Source: Bacillus sp. SA1-12 (GTDB lineage Bacteria > Bacillota > Bacilli > Bacillales > Bacillaceae). Taken from it: a stretch of 64,000 bases of DNA. Shown piece by piece: positions 26,398-35,023 of this stretch. Positions within the stretch are counted from its first letter, which is position 1, and each line of letters begins with the position of its first letter. The stretch lies in contig NZ_LATZ01000006.1 in NCBI RefSeq assembly GCF_000981385.1, positions 115,112 through 179,111 of the forward strand. Direction: 5' to 3'. A model generated the notes under the pieces. It did not search any database and had not been told where the DNA came from. It worked only from the letters and a program-made list of their open reading frames with translations. A program made the position numbers and the translations under genes.

Positions 26398-26481
26398 TGG
26401 CCATAACATTCAGCTTCAAAGCACAGGAGTTGTAAGGAAAGTCGGCAAAAAACTTCGGTTTTTGCATGCCGGCGCTTTTTT
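26398..26481 (+). ncRNA. candidate small RNA of about 80 nt between lysA and ypuA
   Basis: A promoter-like sequence at 26362-26391 is followed 50 nt on by a strong intrinsic terminator: stem GTCGGC...GCCGGC with inner AAAAA/TTTTT pairs around an ACTTCGGT (UUCG-type) loop, then GCTTTTTTAA. No gene on the + strand needs this terminator, since lysA has its own. It could instead serve ypuA, but the T run is on the wrong strand for that. Inferred from sequence only. Confidence 0.35.
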
Positions 26482-26483
26482 AA

Positions 26484-27368
26484 TTAAGCGGATTGTTCAT
26501 TATTAGTAAAGATCGAAATGATCGCATTCCATAAAGCGATAAAAAAGTCTTCTAGTTGTTGTAAAAACGTTTGGCCTTCCTCAGAGTTCAGGAATTTTGA
26601 GATTTTATCTCTTGCTTGATCGAGCTGCTGACCCACCTGATTCCAGTCAATATTAATGTCTTTCATTTTATTAAATAGGTCAATCAAGCTATTAATATCT
26701 TCCTCTGATAAAGTAATTCCTAGTTCTTTTGCCGAATCTTCAATTAAGGCGCGAAGATCGGCATCAGTTTCTGGAACACCATTTTTTGCGATTTCATCTT
26801 TTATTTTAGCCATAAGGGCAGAGGCATTTTCTGCACCAACCTCATCACCAAGCTTAGCTGTTGTAACAAGCTCTTCATTAGCGACCTGCTTTACATCCTC
26901 AGGGATCGCTTCATCTGCGGATACTTCATAAGCTTTGATCAACCCTGTCAATGCTGCTGTACCTGAAACCTCGAACGGTGCAGTCACATAAATGGTTGCA
27001 TCCTTTACTCCAGCTGTCATTAACGCATTTAAATACATTTCATCTGTTACCCAATTAATATTTTTAGTGGATACTTCGAGTCCAGATCCTTCCTTTTCAA
27101 TCGTAATACTTGAAGAAGAAATTGCTTTTGTTCCTATTGTCGCTTTGGGAATGTAATTCCCTAAATATTTATGCTCTTCAGCATTAGAAACAGTAATAAT
27201 CTGATTTTCTTCCTTCGCATCCATTTCAGTTAGTAGTTGTTGTCTTTGTTGCTCTGTTAAATCTTCTCCAAGCGTAATAATAAGATCACCGACCACCGCA
27301 TCAGCGTGGCTAAGTGAGGGAAATGCAAATATTAGTATCGCAATTATGCTTAACATAATTTTTTTCAA
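26484..27368 (-). CDS. ypuA: DUF1002 secreted protein YpuA
   Basis: Exported protein of unknown function, 294 residues: signal peptide 1-22 (cleavage after SHA), then the DUF1002 region starting DAVVGDLIITLGEDLT, and a C-terminal helical part. In B. subtilis ypuA lies between lysA and ppiB and belongs to the SigM cell-envelope stress regulon; both the place and an ECF-type promoter upstream agree. ATG behind AAGGAGGTTATCCC. Confidence 0.86.
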   Translation of the reverse strand: MKKIMLSIIAILIFAFPSLSHADAVVGDLIITLGEDLTEQQRQQLLTEMDAKEENQIITVSNAEEHKYLGNYIPKATIGTKAISSSSITIEKEGSGLEVSTKNINWVTDEMYLNALMTAGVKDATIYVTAPFEVSGTAALTGLIKAYEVSADEAIPEDVKQVANEELVTTAKLGDEVGAENASALMAKIKDEIAKNGVPETDADLRALIEDSAKELGITLSEEDINSLIDLFNKMKDINIDWNQVGQQLDQARDKISKFLNSEEGQTFLQQLEDFFIALWNAIISIFTNNEQSA

Positions 27369-27439
27369 AGGGATAACCTCCTTAATTTGTTACAGAATTT
27401 CTTTGACACCATCAATTATAATGCTTTTTCAGTCAGTAA

Positions 27440-27467
27440 GACGTATTGCTTGGTAAGTAAGGTTGTT
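27440..27467 (-). promoter_or_regulatory. candidate ECF-sigma (SigM/SigX-type) promoter for ypuA
   Basis: On the minus strand AACAAC, 18 nt, CGTC, 72 nt before the ypuA start. This fits the extracytoplasmic-function pattern (tgcAAC, N16-17, CGTC) with a slightly long spacer. Confidence 0.5.
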
Positions 27468-27615
27468 AAACGTTAGGGTAACATGTTTCTATACGGATTA
27501 CAATGTAAGGTTACATGGTGATTGATCTTATTTGCTGTTCACTCCTTGAATATAGTAGAATAGAATGGTGTTCATGTCTATTAGACGTATAATATTTATT
27601 GGAGGTTTCATACAT

Positions 27616-28050
27616 ATGAAAAAAGCACAAATTACAATGGAAAATGGGGATACAATCGTTTTTGAATTATTCGAAAATGAAGCACCCGGCACTGTAGCAA
27701 ACTTTGAAAAATTAGCAAATGAAGGATTTTACAACGGTTTAACGTTTCACCGTGTCATTCCTGGATTTGTTGCTCAAGGCGGTTGCCCACACGGAACAGG
27801 TACAGGCGGCCCTGGTTACACTATTAAATGTGAAACAGAAGGCAATCCGCATAAGCATGAAGCAGGGTCACTTTCAATGGCGCATGCAGGAAAAGATACA
27901 GGCGGCAGCCAATTCTTCATCGTACATGAACCACAACCGCATTTAAATGGTGTCCACACTGTGTTTGGTAAAGTCATTGAAAACCTTGAGGCAGTTTATA
28001 AAATTAAGCCGAATAATGTTATGAAGGAAGTAAAAGTATTCGAAGAGTAA
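27616..28050 (+). CDS. ppiB: peptidyl-prolyl cis-trans isomerase B (cyclophilin)
   Basis: Cytosolic cyclophilin that catalyses proline isomerisation. 144 residues from the ATG at 27616 ([12 protein letters not shown]), 9 nt after GGAGGT; the longer frame from 27565 precedes this site. Active-site segments [13 protein letters not shown] (catalytic Arg) and [10 protein letters not shown], and the substrate loop region [12 protein letters not shown]. Single gene with its own terminator. Confidence 0.95.
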   Translation: MKKAQITMENGDTIVFELFENEAPGTVANFEKLANEGFYNGLTFHRVIPGFVAQGGCPHGTGTGGPGYTIKCETEGNPHKHEAGSLSMAHAGKDTGGSQFFIVHEPQPHLNGVHTVFGKVIENLEAVYKIKPNNVMKEVKVFEE

Positions 28051-28055
28051 GGTGC

Positions 28056-28103
28056 AAAAGGATGACGTTAATGGCATATTCATTAGCGTCATCCTTTTTT
28101 TAT
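28056..28103 (+). terminator. intrinsic terminator after ppiB
   Basis: Stem AAAGGATGACG/CGTCATCCTTT with inner pairs TTAATG/CATTAG, then TTTTTTT. Confidence 0.9.
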
Positions 28104-28187
28104 ATTTTCTTTCGGAAACTAACAGTCAGTAAAAAGGTACTCCAAAACGCTGTTGAGGATTAATTTATTAATTAACAAGCTTTATGA

Positions 28188-28216
28188 TTGCGTTTCTCAC
28201 ATTATACGGATAAAAT
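28188..28216 (+). promoter_or_regulatory. SigA promoter of the riboflavin operon
   Basis: TTGCGT, 17 nt, TAAAAT, about 32 nt upstream of the FMN riboswitch. Confidence 0.55.
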
Positions 28217-28246
28217 AAATTTATAACTTCATATTTCGGTTTACAT

Positions 28247-28390
28247 TCTTCGGGGCAGGGTGGAATTCCCTACCGGCGGTGATGAAGCTAAAATCTTGCT
28301 TCTTAGTCCGTGACCCGTTAACAATTGTTAACGGTGGATCTAGTGAAACTCTAGAGCCGACAGTTAAAGTCTGGATGGGAGAAGAATTGC
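28247..28390 (+). promoter_or_regulatory. FMN riboswitch (RFN element)
   Basis: All conserved blocks of the RFN aptamer occur in order: TTCGGGGCAGGGTGGAATTC, CCTACCGGCGGTGAT, TTAGTCCGTGACCCG, the variable hairpin, GGTGGATCTAGTGAAACTCT, AGAGCCGACAGTTAAAGTCT and GGATGGGAGAAGAA. FMN binding is known to switch the downstream leader to a terminator form, lowering rib operon expression. The terminator is at 28481. Confidence 0.96.
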
Positions 28391-28480
28391 GCGAATTTTT
28401 GCGGTGTATTAAAATCTTTTTTAAAATTTGGGTTTTAATACTCTTATTTGACGTACTCAAATATCAATTTCTCAACTTAC

Positions 28481-28515
28481 AAGCCCTTAGTCTGCAGACT
28501 TTGGGCTTTTATTTT
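28481..28515 (+). terminator. riboswitch expression-platform terminator
   Basis: Stem AAGCCCTTAGTCTG/CAGACTTTGGGCTT-like pairing with almost no loop, then TTTTATTTTA, 90 nt after the aptamer. Confidence 0.8.
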
Positions 28516-28557
28516 ATGTAAACGTAAATATGGCCATTATATAAAAAGGGAGGTTGA

Positions 28558-28627
28558 ATGGCAGTTTAGGCTCACGTTAGAGAGACCAAAAGGTTTTACA
28601 AAAGCTGTAACAAAGAGAGGGAAGCTG
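28558..28627 (+). pseudogene. possible ribD remnant (start codon plus short 3' piece)
   Basis: Where ribD should begin there is a good ribosome site and start (AAAGGGAGGTTGAATG) but the frame stops after three codons (ATGGCAGTTTAG). In the frame one base earlier the following 20 codons read QFRLTLERPKGFTKA and resemble, weakly, the end of RibD proteins (DIKLT-type C-terminus). This looks like a ribD gene reduced by an internal deletion. The match is short, so this is inference. Confidence 0.25.
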
Positions 28628-29275
28628 ATGTTTACGGGAATTATCGAAGAGATTGGAATAATTACTAGTATTCAAAGTTCGAAAGACGCATTTGTCTTTA
28701 CGATCGGGGCAAAAAGGATAATGGATGATATTTCCTTAGGAGATAGTATCGCAGTAAACGGTGTATGTTTAACAGTAACAGAGTTTAATTCTGCTTCTTT
28801 TTCTGTAGATGTCATGCCAGAGACAGTCAAAAGTACGTCTCTGAACCAATTAAAACAAGGATCAAAGGTTAATTTGGAAAGGGCTATGGCAGCAAACGGC
28901 CGATTTGGCGGCCATTTTGTTTCAGGACATGTGGATGGGATTGCCAAAATCATTAAAAAACAGCGTGTCTCAAATGCTGTTTATTATGAAATGCAGGTTT
29001 CTGAAGAGTTAACAGAAACGTTAATCCATAAGGGCTCAATTACAATCGACGGCATTAGCTTGACCATTTTCGGCTTAGAAAAAAACAAGGTTATTATTTC
29101 AATTATTCCACATACTTTGACAGAAACGATTCTGGGCACAAAGGATGTTGGGGACATCGTGAATATTGAATGCGATATGATAGGAAAATATATTAAGAAA
29201 TTTTTAAATCAACAGATAAATCCAAAGGGCTCTTCATTAAGTAAATCATTTTTAGAAGAAAATGGCTTTTATTAA
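28628..29275 (+). CDS. ribE: riboflavin synthase alpha chain RibE
   Basis: Dismutates two 6,7-dimethyl-8-ribityllumazine to riboflavin and a pyrimidinedione. 215 residues in two lumazine-binding repeats; start MFTGIIEEIG is invariant, with NGVCLTV and GGHFVSGHVDG in repeat 1 and the border to repeat 2, and GSITIDGISLTI in repeat 2. ATG at 28628 behind AGAGAGGGAAG; the frame stays open upstream to 28448 but that part lies over the riboswitch terminator. It follows the FMN riboswitch directly, without ribD. Confidence 0.95.
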   Translation: MFTGIIEEIGIITSIQSSKDAFVFTIGAKRIMDDISLGDSIAVNGVCLTVTEFNSASFSVDVMPETVKSTSLNQLKQGSKVNLERAMAANGRFGGHFVSGHVDGIAKIIKKQRVSNAVYYEMQVSEELTETLIHKGSITIDGISLTIFGLEKNKVIISIIPHTLTETILGTKDVGDIVNIECDMIGKYIKKFLNQQINPKGSSLSKSFLEENGFY

Positions 29276-29313
29276 TGATAGGAAAACGAAAATAAAATGA
29301 AGGGGGCTTGACA

Positions 29314-30507
29314 ATGTTTGATAAAATTGAAGATGCGATTGCTGATTTAAAAGTGGGAAAAGTTATTATTGTTGTTGATGATGAGGATCGTGAAAACGAA
29401 GGGGATTTTGTCTCCTTAGCTGACCGGGTGACACCAGAAACGATAAATTTTATGATTAAACATGGAAGAGGATTAGTGTGTGTACCGATTACTGAAAAAC
29501 AAGCGAAAAGATTAGATCTATCACCTATGGTCAATCAAAATACTGATCCCCATGGAACGGCTTTTACAGTTAGTGTTGATTATAAAACAAATTCAACTGG
29601 AATAAGCGCCTACGAACGTGCAGACACCGTTCGGGCACTGTTATCAGATGACACAAAACCTGCAGATTTTAAACGTCCTGGCCACACGTTTCCATTAATA
29701 GCAAAAGAGGGCGGAGTACTTCGCAGAGCAGGCCATACAGAAGCCGCAGTTGACCTTTCTATTCTATGCGGTGCAAAACCAGGCGGTGTGATCTGTGAAA
29801 TTATTAAAGAAGATGGAACGATGGCAAGGGTACCGGATTTACTTAAAATTGCTGAGCAGTTAGATGTAAAAATGATTACAATTAAGGATTTAATACAATA
29901 CCGTAATCGCAGCGAGAAATTAGTAAAAAGGGAAATTGAAATAGACTTGCCAACAGAATATGGTACCTTTAAAGCGATCGGGTATTCAAACTTATTAGAT
30001 AATAAAGAACATATCGCGCTTATAAAAGGTGAAATTGCAGATGATGAACCTACATTGGTACGGGTGCATTCCGAATGCTTAACAGGTGACGTTTTTGGCT
30101 CTTACAGATGTGATTGTGGTCCACAATTACATGCTGCACTTGCTCAAATCGAAAAGGCAGGCAAAGGTGTGCTGTTATATATGCGCCAAGAAGGCAGAGG
30201 GATTGGGCTGCTAAACAAAATGAGAGCATATAAGCTTCAAGAAGAGGGCTATGATACAGTTGCAGCAAATGAAAAGCTGGGCTTTGCTCCTGATTTGAGA
30301 GACTACGGGATAGGAGCTCAAATCCTAAAAGATTTAGGGATTGACAAGATGAAATTATTAACAAATAACCCAAGAAAAATTGCAGGTCTTGAAGGATATG
30401 GCTTAACCGTTTTGGACCGGGTTCCGATTGAAATGCCTGCAAGAGAAGAAAATAAAAATTACTTAAGAACAAAGTATGAAAAATTGGGTCATTTTTTACA
30501 TTTTTAA
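29314..30507 (+). CDS. ribBA: bifunctional DHBP synthase / GTP cyclohydrolase II RibBA
   Basis: N-terminal 3,4-dihydroxy-2-butanone 4-phosphate synthase (about 1-200; [23 protein letters not shown]) fused to C-terminal GTP cyclohydrolase II (about 205-397; zinc and GTP sites [37 protein letters not shown]). The two enzymes make the two entry precursors of riboflavin. 397 residues from ATG 29314 after AAGGGGGC; a TTG two codons upstream is less well spaced. Cotranscribed with ribE and ribH. Confidence 0.96.
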   Translation: MFDKIEDAIADLKVGKVIIVVDDEDRENEGDFVSLADRVTPETINFMIKHGRGLVCVPITEKQAKRLDLSPMVNQNTDPHGTAFTVSVDYKTNSTGISAYERADTVRALLSDDTKPADFKRPGHTFPLIAKEGGVLRRAGHTEAAVDLSILCGAKPGGVICEIIKEDGTMARVPDLLKIAEQLDVKMITIKDLIQYRNRSEKLVKREIEIDLPTEYGTFKAIGYSNLLDNKEHIALIKGEIADDEPTLVRVHSECLTGDVFGSYRCDCGPQLHAALAQIEKAGKGVLLYMRQEGRGIGLLNKMRAYKLQEEGYDTVAANEKLGFAPDLRDYGIGAQILKDLGIDKMKLLTNNPRKIAGLEGYGLTVLDRVPIEMPAREENKNYLRTKYEKLGHFLHF

Positions 30508-30537
30508 AACAAACATAATTTTTTGGAGGAATGAAAA

Positions 30538-31002
30538 ATGAAAACATTTGAGGGTCATTTAATAGGGAGCGGATTAAAAGTTGCGATCGTTGTCGCTCGT
30601 TTTAATGAATTTATTACATCAAAGCTTTTAGGCGGAGCAGAGGATGGATTAAGAAGACATGGTGTTGAAGAAGAGAATGTAACTGTTGCTTGGGTTCCAG
30701 GTGCCTTTGAATTACCGTTAGTTGCTAAGAAATTAGCTGAATCTGGCAAATACGATGCAGTTATTACACTTGGTACTGTAATCCGTGGTTCGACTACACA
30801 TTATGATTATGTCTGTAACGAGGCTGCAAAAGGAATTTCAAAAGCTTCATTGTCAACAGGAGTTCCGGTTGTATTTGGTGTCTTAACGACTGAGACAATC
30901 GAGCAAGCGGTGGAAAGAGCTGGAACAAAAGCTGGCAATAAAGGGTATGAAGCTGCTGTTACTGCAATTGAAATGTCTAATTTACTTAAAGCCCTTGATT
31001 AA
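30538..31002 (+). CDS. ribH: 6,7-dimethyl-8-ribityllumazine synthase RibH
   Basis: Joins the RibBA product 3,4-dihydroxy-2-butanone 4-phosphate with the pyrimidine from the RibD step to give the lumazine substrate of RibE; forms 60-subunit shells around RibE in Bacillus. 154 residues; [29 protein letters not shown] with the catalytic His. ATG behind TTGGAGGA. Confidence 0.96.
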   Translation: MKTFEGHLIGSGLKVAIVVARFNEFITSKLLGGAEDGLRRHGVEEENVTVAWVPGAFELPLVAKKLAESGKYDAVITLGTVIRGSTTHYDYVCNEAAKGISKASLSTGVPVVFGVLTTETIEQAVERAGTKAGNKGYEAAVTAIEMSNLLKALD

Positions 31003-31177
31003 TTTTCCTAAAAGTGTTTAAAATCGATAAAAAACTGTTTATAATGTTGTGAGAAGTGGTTTCTCAAAAGAGCTATTGTTCTTGAATTCGAATATCACTA
31101 AAAACGCATTTTTATCTTACTAATTTATCGGTGGAAAACTATTGCTTTCGCTTTTTAGGGAGCTATTTCGTTAATGA

Positions 31178-31549
<372 letters not shown>

Positions 31550-31551
31550 TA

Positions 31552-31608
31552 AAAGAGGCTGTCTCAGGAGAATTTTCCTTTTTGAGGCAGCCTCTTTATC
31601 TTTATTTT
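31552..31608 (+). terminator. intrinsic terminator after ribT
   Basis: Stem AAAGAGGCTGTCTCA/TGAGGCAGCCTCTTT with a short loop, then TATCTTTATTTT. Confidence 0.9.
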
Positions 31609-31719
31609 AGAAGGTAATTTATGCCTAGGTCACCTAAAAACTTCCCTTTTCAAATTTCTGCTTTTTTAAAGAAAAGAATGGATACTATTTGAACATAGAT
31701 CCAGTATCTTGCAACTCTA

Positions 31720-31786
31720 GAGTCTAGCCGCTCAGGAATTGAAACAAAGAACGCCTTCTATGAGAAATTTATTTGCCCTTGGTTGT
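31720..31786 (+). repeat. partial copy of dispersed repeat family 1 (copy b)
   Basis: AGTCTAGCCGCTCAGGAATTG, then AAAGAACGCCTTCTAT, the central blocks of the family. It abuts the ypuF stop codon. Confidence 0.65.
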
Positions 31787-32317
31787 TCAAGGCGTTTCCG
31801 TTTTTCTTGATTTTCTGAGCTCAAGCTGGTTTTTTCGTTCTTCTATTATATCTGTCCGATCTCTTTTTGTATGTTTATGGATTAAATACTCATTTGTAAA
31901 GTCACTGGCGTTTCCCCAATTTTTTTGATCATGACATTGTGTTTTGCAAATCGTTACTAATTCTTGATCAATGATAGGAAGATTGAAACTATAATAGCAC
32001 TTGCCATCTAGAATTTCATTCTTTCTAATTAATAATTGTTTTATTAGCTCCTCTTTATGTAATCCAAGCCTTTGAAGGTCATGCTGCTCATTCTTTAGCA
32101 GCTTAATAGCGTTAGATATCATTTTTGCAGCCCCGGCAAAATTTCCGCGTCTATGATGGTATAAGCCAACAGCGATCTGTATTAATCCTACCCAGTAGTT
32201 TTTTCGTTTAGTGGGCGGATCTTTTTTCCAATGTTCTTCAAGTATTTCATGGCACTCAAAATAGTCACGATCACAATGAAAATATATGAGATAGTCAATA
32301 TATGCTTGTTCATACAT
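31787..32317 (-). CDS. ypuF: DUF309 protein YpuF
   Basis: Cytosolic, helical protein of the DUF309 family, 176 residues. The family signature is visible at the N-terminus (FHCDRDYFECHEILEEHWK) with conserved His/Glu residues suggestive of a metal or substrate site, and again in QIAVGLYHHRRGN. Position before scpA matches B. subtilis ypuF. ATG behind AAGGGATG on the minus strand. The C-terminal tail is charged and touches a decayed repeat. Function unknown. Confidence 0.85.
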   Translation of the reverse strand: MYEQAYIDYLIYFHCDRDYFECHEILEEHWKKDPPTKRKNYWVGLIQIAVGLYHHRRGNFAGAAKMISNAIKLLKNEQHDLQRLGLHKEELIKQLLIRKNEILDGKCYYSFNLPIIDQELVTICKTQCHDQKNWGNASDFTNEYLIHKHTKRDRTDIIEERKNQLELRKSRKTETP

Positions 32318-32425
32318 ACCGAATACATCCCTTCAGTTCTCCAATAAATAACATTGTAGCATAATCATTTAAAGGCTGCTGAATGAACAGCAGCCTCTTT
32401 GATTAATAAGCACGCATGTACCAGT

Positions 32426-32592
32426 ATCCGAAGCACAGGACGTGTAAGTGCAGTCATGGCGATTGTGGTCGCTGGTTTGACTGCCAGCACCAAGCCCAGC
32501 AATTCTATCCACTAAGGAACTATAGACAAAGAACGTCATCTATTCCTTGCGTCTAATTCATCTCCGTGCTGGTCAAGGAGCTGCCGCTTTTA
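32426..32592 (+). repeat. decayed copy of dispersed repeat family 1 (copy c)
   Basis: Contains GAAGCACAGGACGTGTAAG, TTTGACTGCCAGC, then AAAGAACGTCATCTATTCC and GCCGCTTTTATCTTA, in the family order. It ends at the stop codon of the small YjcZ-like gene. Confidence 0.65.
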
Positions 32593-32594
32593 TC

Positions 32595-32690
32595 TTAATA
32601 TATACAAGCAGCACCAACAATGATTAATAAAATAAACAAGACAACGATTAACGCAAATCCTCCACCATAGTTAAAACCTTGTTCACCCAT
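32595..32690 (-). CDS. YjcZ-family sporulation micropeptide
   Basis: A 31-residue, very hydrophobic peptide, MGEQGFNYGGGFALIVVLFI followed by LLIIVGAACIY. It has the hallmark of the tiny YjcZ-type sporulation proteins: a Gly/Tyr-rich start and a single membrane helix. ATG is 7 nt after TAAGGAGGAATT. A SigK-like promoter lies upstream. These peptides are spore-associated and of unknown function; the family is often in several copies per genome. Confidence 0.85.
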   Translation of the reverse strand: MGEQGFNYGGGFALIVVLFILLIIVGAACIY

Positions 32691-32726
32691 TTAGAATTCC
32701 TCCTTAATGTTGAGCTATTACATTTG

Positions 32727-32754
32727 TAATATATGAGACCATAACAGAAATGTA
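32727..32754 (-). promoter_or_regulatory. candidate SigK promoter for the YjcZ-like gene
   Basis: On the minus strand TACA, 15 nt, CATATATTA, matching SigK (mACm, N15-17, CATAnnnTA). It lies about 37 nt before the start codon, in keeping with a late mother-cell gene. Confidence 0.5.
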
Positions 32755-32876
32755 TGGGCTAATGTCTATTTTTTAGGTATTTTAATCCTAAACAAAATAG
32801 GAACCTATTTTTAAAGCTGTCTAGTCAGTCAATCGGCTAAAAAATGACCGTTTTTGTAAAATACCTCAAATATTTC

Positions 32877-32905
32877 TTGGACATGCAGAAAATTTACTCT
32901 ATACT
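32877..32905 (+). promoter_or_regulatory. SigA promoter of scpA-scpB
   Basis: TTGGAC, 17 nt, TATACT, about 38 nt before the scpA start. Confidence 0.6.
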
Positions 32906-32942
32906 ATATGGTGGCTAGTTGTAAGAATGGTGGGATATAAAA

Positions 32943-33686
32943 TTGCAGTATCATGTGAAAATCGATGCTTTTGAAGGTCCATTAGATCTTTTGCTTCATT
33001 TAATTAATCGCCTGGAAATTGATATATATGATATTCCTGTATCGGAAATCACGGAGCAATATATGCTTTATATTCACACAATGCAAGAATTGGAGCTTGA
33101 TATTGCTTCTGAATATTTAGTTATGGCTGCAACATTACTTTCAATTAAGAGCAGAATGCTGTTGCCGAAACAAGAGGAAGAGTTGTTTGAGGATGAGTTT
33201 GAGGGTGAGCCTGAAGAGGACCCTCGTGAAGAATTGATGAGAAGATTAATTGAATACCGTAGATATAAAGAAGCAGCACAGGATTTGCGTACACTTGAAG
33301 AAGACCGCTCACAAGTTTATACAAAGCCTCCTAGCGATTTAAGCGAATATGGGTCACAGACTGTGAATCAGATGGATTCCCTAAATGTTTCGCTTTATGA
33401 CATGCTTGGCGCTTTTCAAAAAATGTTAAGGAGAAAAAAAATTCAAAAACCTCTCCAAACCAAAATTGCCAGGCAAGAAATTCCGATTGAAAAAAGAATG
33501 GAAGAAATTTTAGATGATTTACGAACAAATCCCGGAAGACGGAGATTTGTTGATTTATTTCCTTCTAACAGCAAAGACCATTTGGTTGTTAGCTTTTTAG
33601 CAATCTTGGAATTGATGAAATCACATTTAGTAATAATTGAACAAGAGAATAATTTTGCAGATATTTATGTAATGGGGAGTGAGTAG
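32943..33686 (+). CDS. scpA: segregation and condensation protein A (kleisin)
   Basis: Kleisin subunit of the SMC-ScpA-ScpB condensin that organises and segregates the chromosome. 247 residues; conserved N-terminal DAFEGPLDLLLHLINRLEID, MAATLLSIKSRMLLP and acidic linker, and a C-terminal winged-helix that contacts the SMC head. Start is TTG at 32943 (weak GGTGGG upstream), giving (M)QYHVKIDAFEG as in B. subtilis. It is 3 nt from scpB and surely cotranscribed. Confidence 0.95.
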   Translation: MQYHVKIDAFEGPLDLLLHLINRLEIDIYDIPVSEITEQYMLYIHTMQELELDIASEYLVMAATLLSIKSRMLLPKQEEELFEDEFEGEPEEDPREELMRRLIEYRRYKEAAQDLRTLEEDRSQVYTKPPSDLSEYGSQTVNQMDSLNVSLYDMLGAFQKMLRRKKIQKPLQTKIARQEIPIEKRMEEILDDLRTNPGRRRFVDLFPSNSKDHLVVSFLAILELMKSHLVIIEQENNFADIYVMGSE

Positions 33687-33689
33687 CTC

Positions 33690-34286
33690 ATGTCCTTGGG
33701 TGTAATTGAGTGGAAATCGATTGTTGAAGCTCTTTTGTTTGCAGCCGGTGACGAGGGCCTTTCTTTAAAACAGCTTGCTGTTGTTTTAGAGATTGATGAA
33801 CAGGAAGTCACGGGTATTTTAGAGGAGCTTTCACAAAGCTATAAAGAAAAGGAGCGGGGCATTGAATTAGTTGAAGTGGCCGGACAATATCAGCTGACAA
33901 CTAAAAAAGAACATGCTGTCTATTTAAAACGATTAGTTGAGGCACCGGTAAATTCCTCACTTTCACAAGCAGCGCTCGAAACATTAGCGATTATTGCTTA
34001 CCGCCAACCAATAACAAGGTCTGAGATAGAAGAAATTCGCGGAGTGAAAACGGAACGGCCTATCCAAACACTCCTTTCAAAAATTTTGATAAAAGAGGTT
34101 GGCAGAGCAGATGGAACGGGCCGGGCCATTCTCTATGGAACAACAAAGGAATTCCTTGAATATTTTGGATTGAAATCAATTGGAGAACTGCCGCCACTTC
34201 CAGACAAAGCTGAAGATTCATTTGAGCAGGAAGAAGCAGATTTATTTTTTGAAAAGTTTAATGAAACATTAGAGGATTTAAAATAA
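33690..34286 (+). CDS. scpB: segregation and condensation protein B
   Basis: Kite-type partner of ScpA; binds the kleisin middle as a dimer through two winged-helix domains. 198 residues, with the conserved [20 protein letters not shown] and [15 protein letters not shown] segments. ATG behind GGGGAGTGAG that overlaps the end of scpA. A terminator follows. Confidence 0.95.
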   Translation: MSLGVIEWKSIVEALLFAAGDEGLSLKQLAVVLEIDEQEVTGILEELSQSYKEKERGIELVEVAGQYQLTTKKEHAVYLKRLVEAPVNSSLSQAALETLAIIAYRQPITRSEIEEIRGVKTERPIQTLLSKILIKEVGRADGTGRAILYGTTKEFLEYFGLKSIGELPPLPDKAEDSFEQEEADLFFEKFNETLEDLK

Positions 34287-34294
34287 TAAATTTA

Positions 34295-34367
34295 TAAGGC
34301 TGACTTAGAGATATGTTTCCATCGATCAGGTGGCTAACATAAATTTTCAAAGTCAGCCTTATTTTTG
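34295..34367 (+). terminator. intrinsic terminator after scpB
   Basis: Eleven-bp stem AAGGCTGACTT/AAGTCAGCCTT around a 43-nt loop, then ATTTTTG. Confidence 0.75.
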
Positions 34368-34487
34368 TTCAGTTGCGAAAGAACCTAGCATATACTTATT
34401 TCTGAAAAAATAAGATGGAATTACTTTTATATTAGCCAATAGAAAATTCCTTCAGAGGATTTAAGAAGTAACGAAAGGGTGTATGAT

Positions 34488-34949
34488 TTGGAAGGTACAG
34501 GAATCAAATCAGAGCTTAAACATGTTATTACATTTTTAGAAAATGTAGTTGGAAAAATGACAAATTATTTGAATGAAATTACACTTTCCTCATTAGAAGC
34601 TGAAATTGAAGGAGATATAGATTACTTCAAAGAATTATTAAAAACAGTTCGAAAACTAGTCGTATTTTGTGAGGAAGCCCTTGAAGCCTGCTTAATGGCT
34701 ATTAGAAATCAGTCTTTAAAGGAAGTGTCAACAAAACAGCTTCTTTATAAAGTATATCATCAATGTATAGAACGATATTTTCAGCCGAAAAATGATGTTT
34801 GGTTTGAAGATAGTAGAAGCTCCTACACAGGTACCAATACCATTATTTTTAGAAAAACCCCTCCGCCTTCTTTGGCAGGTATCATCATCTCCTTGGAAAA
34901 TGACTTTCTGGCTATTCGTGAAGAATTAGACTTTGGAATTCAAGTGTAA
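34488..34949 (+). CDS. ypuI: YpuI-like protein (DUF3907)
   Basis: Cytosolic helical protein of unknown function, about 153 residues, assigned as YpuI by its place between scpB and dacB and by length. Seen: Leu-rich helices in residues 1-75 and a more conserved C-terminal segment (FQPKNDVWFEDSRSSYTGTN, then FRKTPPPSLAGII). The TTG at 34488 is preferred, 8 nt after GAAAGGG; a GTG three codons upstream is within that site. Confidence 0.75.
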   Translation: MEGTGIKSELKHVITFLENVVGKMTNYLNEITLSSLEAEIEGDIDYFKELLKTVRKLVVFCEEALEACLMAIRNQSLKEVSTKQLLYKVYHQCIERYFQPKNDVWFEDSRSSYTGTNTIIFRKTPPPSLAGIIISLENDFLAIREELDFGIQV

Positions 34950-34963
34950 TTTTCAAAATTCAT

Positions 34964-34991
34964 TCATAAGCTTTGTCCACCTGCATAAACT
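34964..34991 (+). promoter_or_regulatory. candidate SigE promoter for dacB-spmA-spmB
   Basis: TTCATAA, 13 nt, CATAAACT, close to SigE (kmATATT, N13-14, CATACAnT), 33 nt before the dacB ATG. dacB-spmA-spmB is SigE-dependent in B. subtilis. Confidence 0.6.
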
Positions 34992-35023
34992 TGTACAAAA
35001 CAAGTAAGGGGACGTGGACCGAT

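Noticed and set aside
28448..28627. N-terminal extension of riboflavin synthase by 60 residues
   Set aside because: It crosses the riboswitch terminator; the conserved MFTGIIEEIG start has its own ribosome site.
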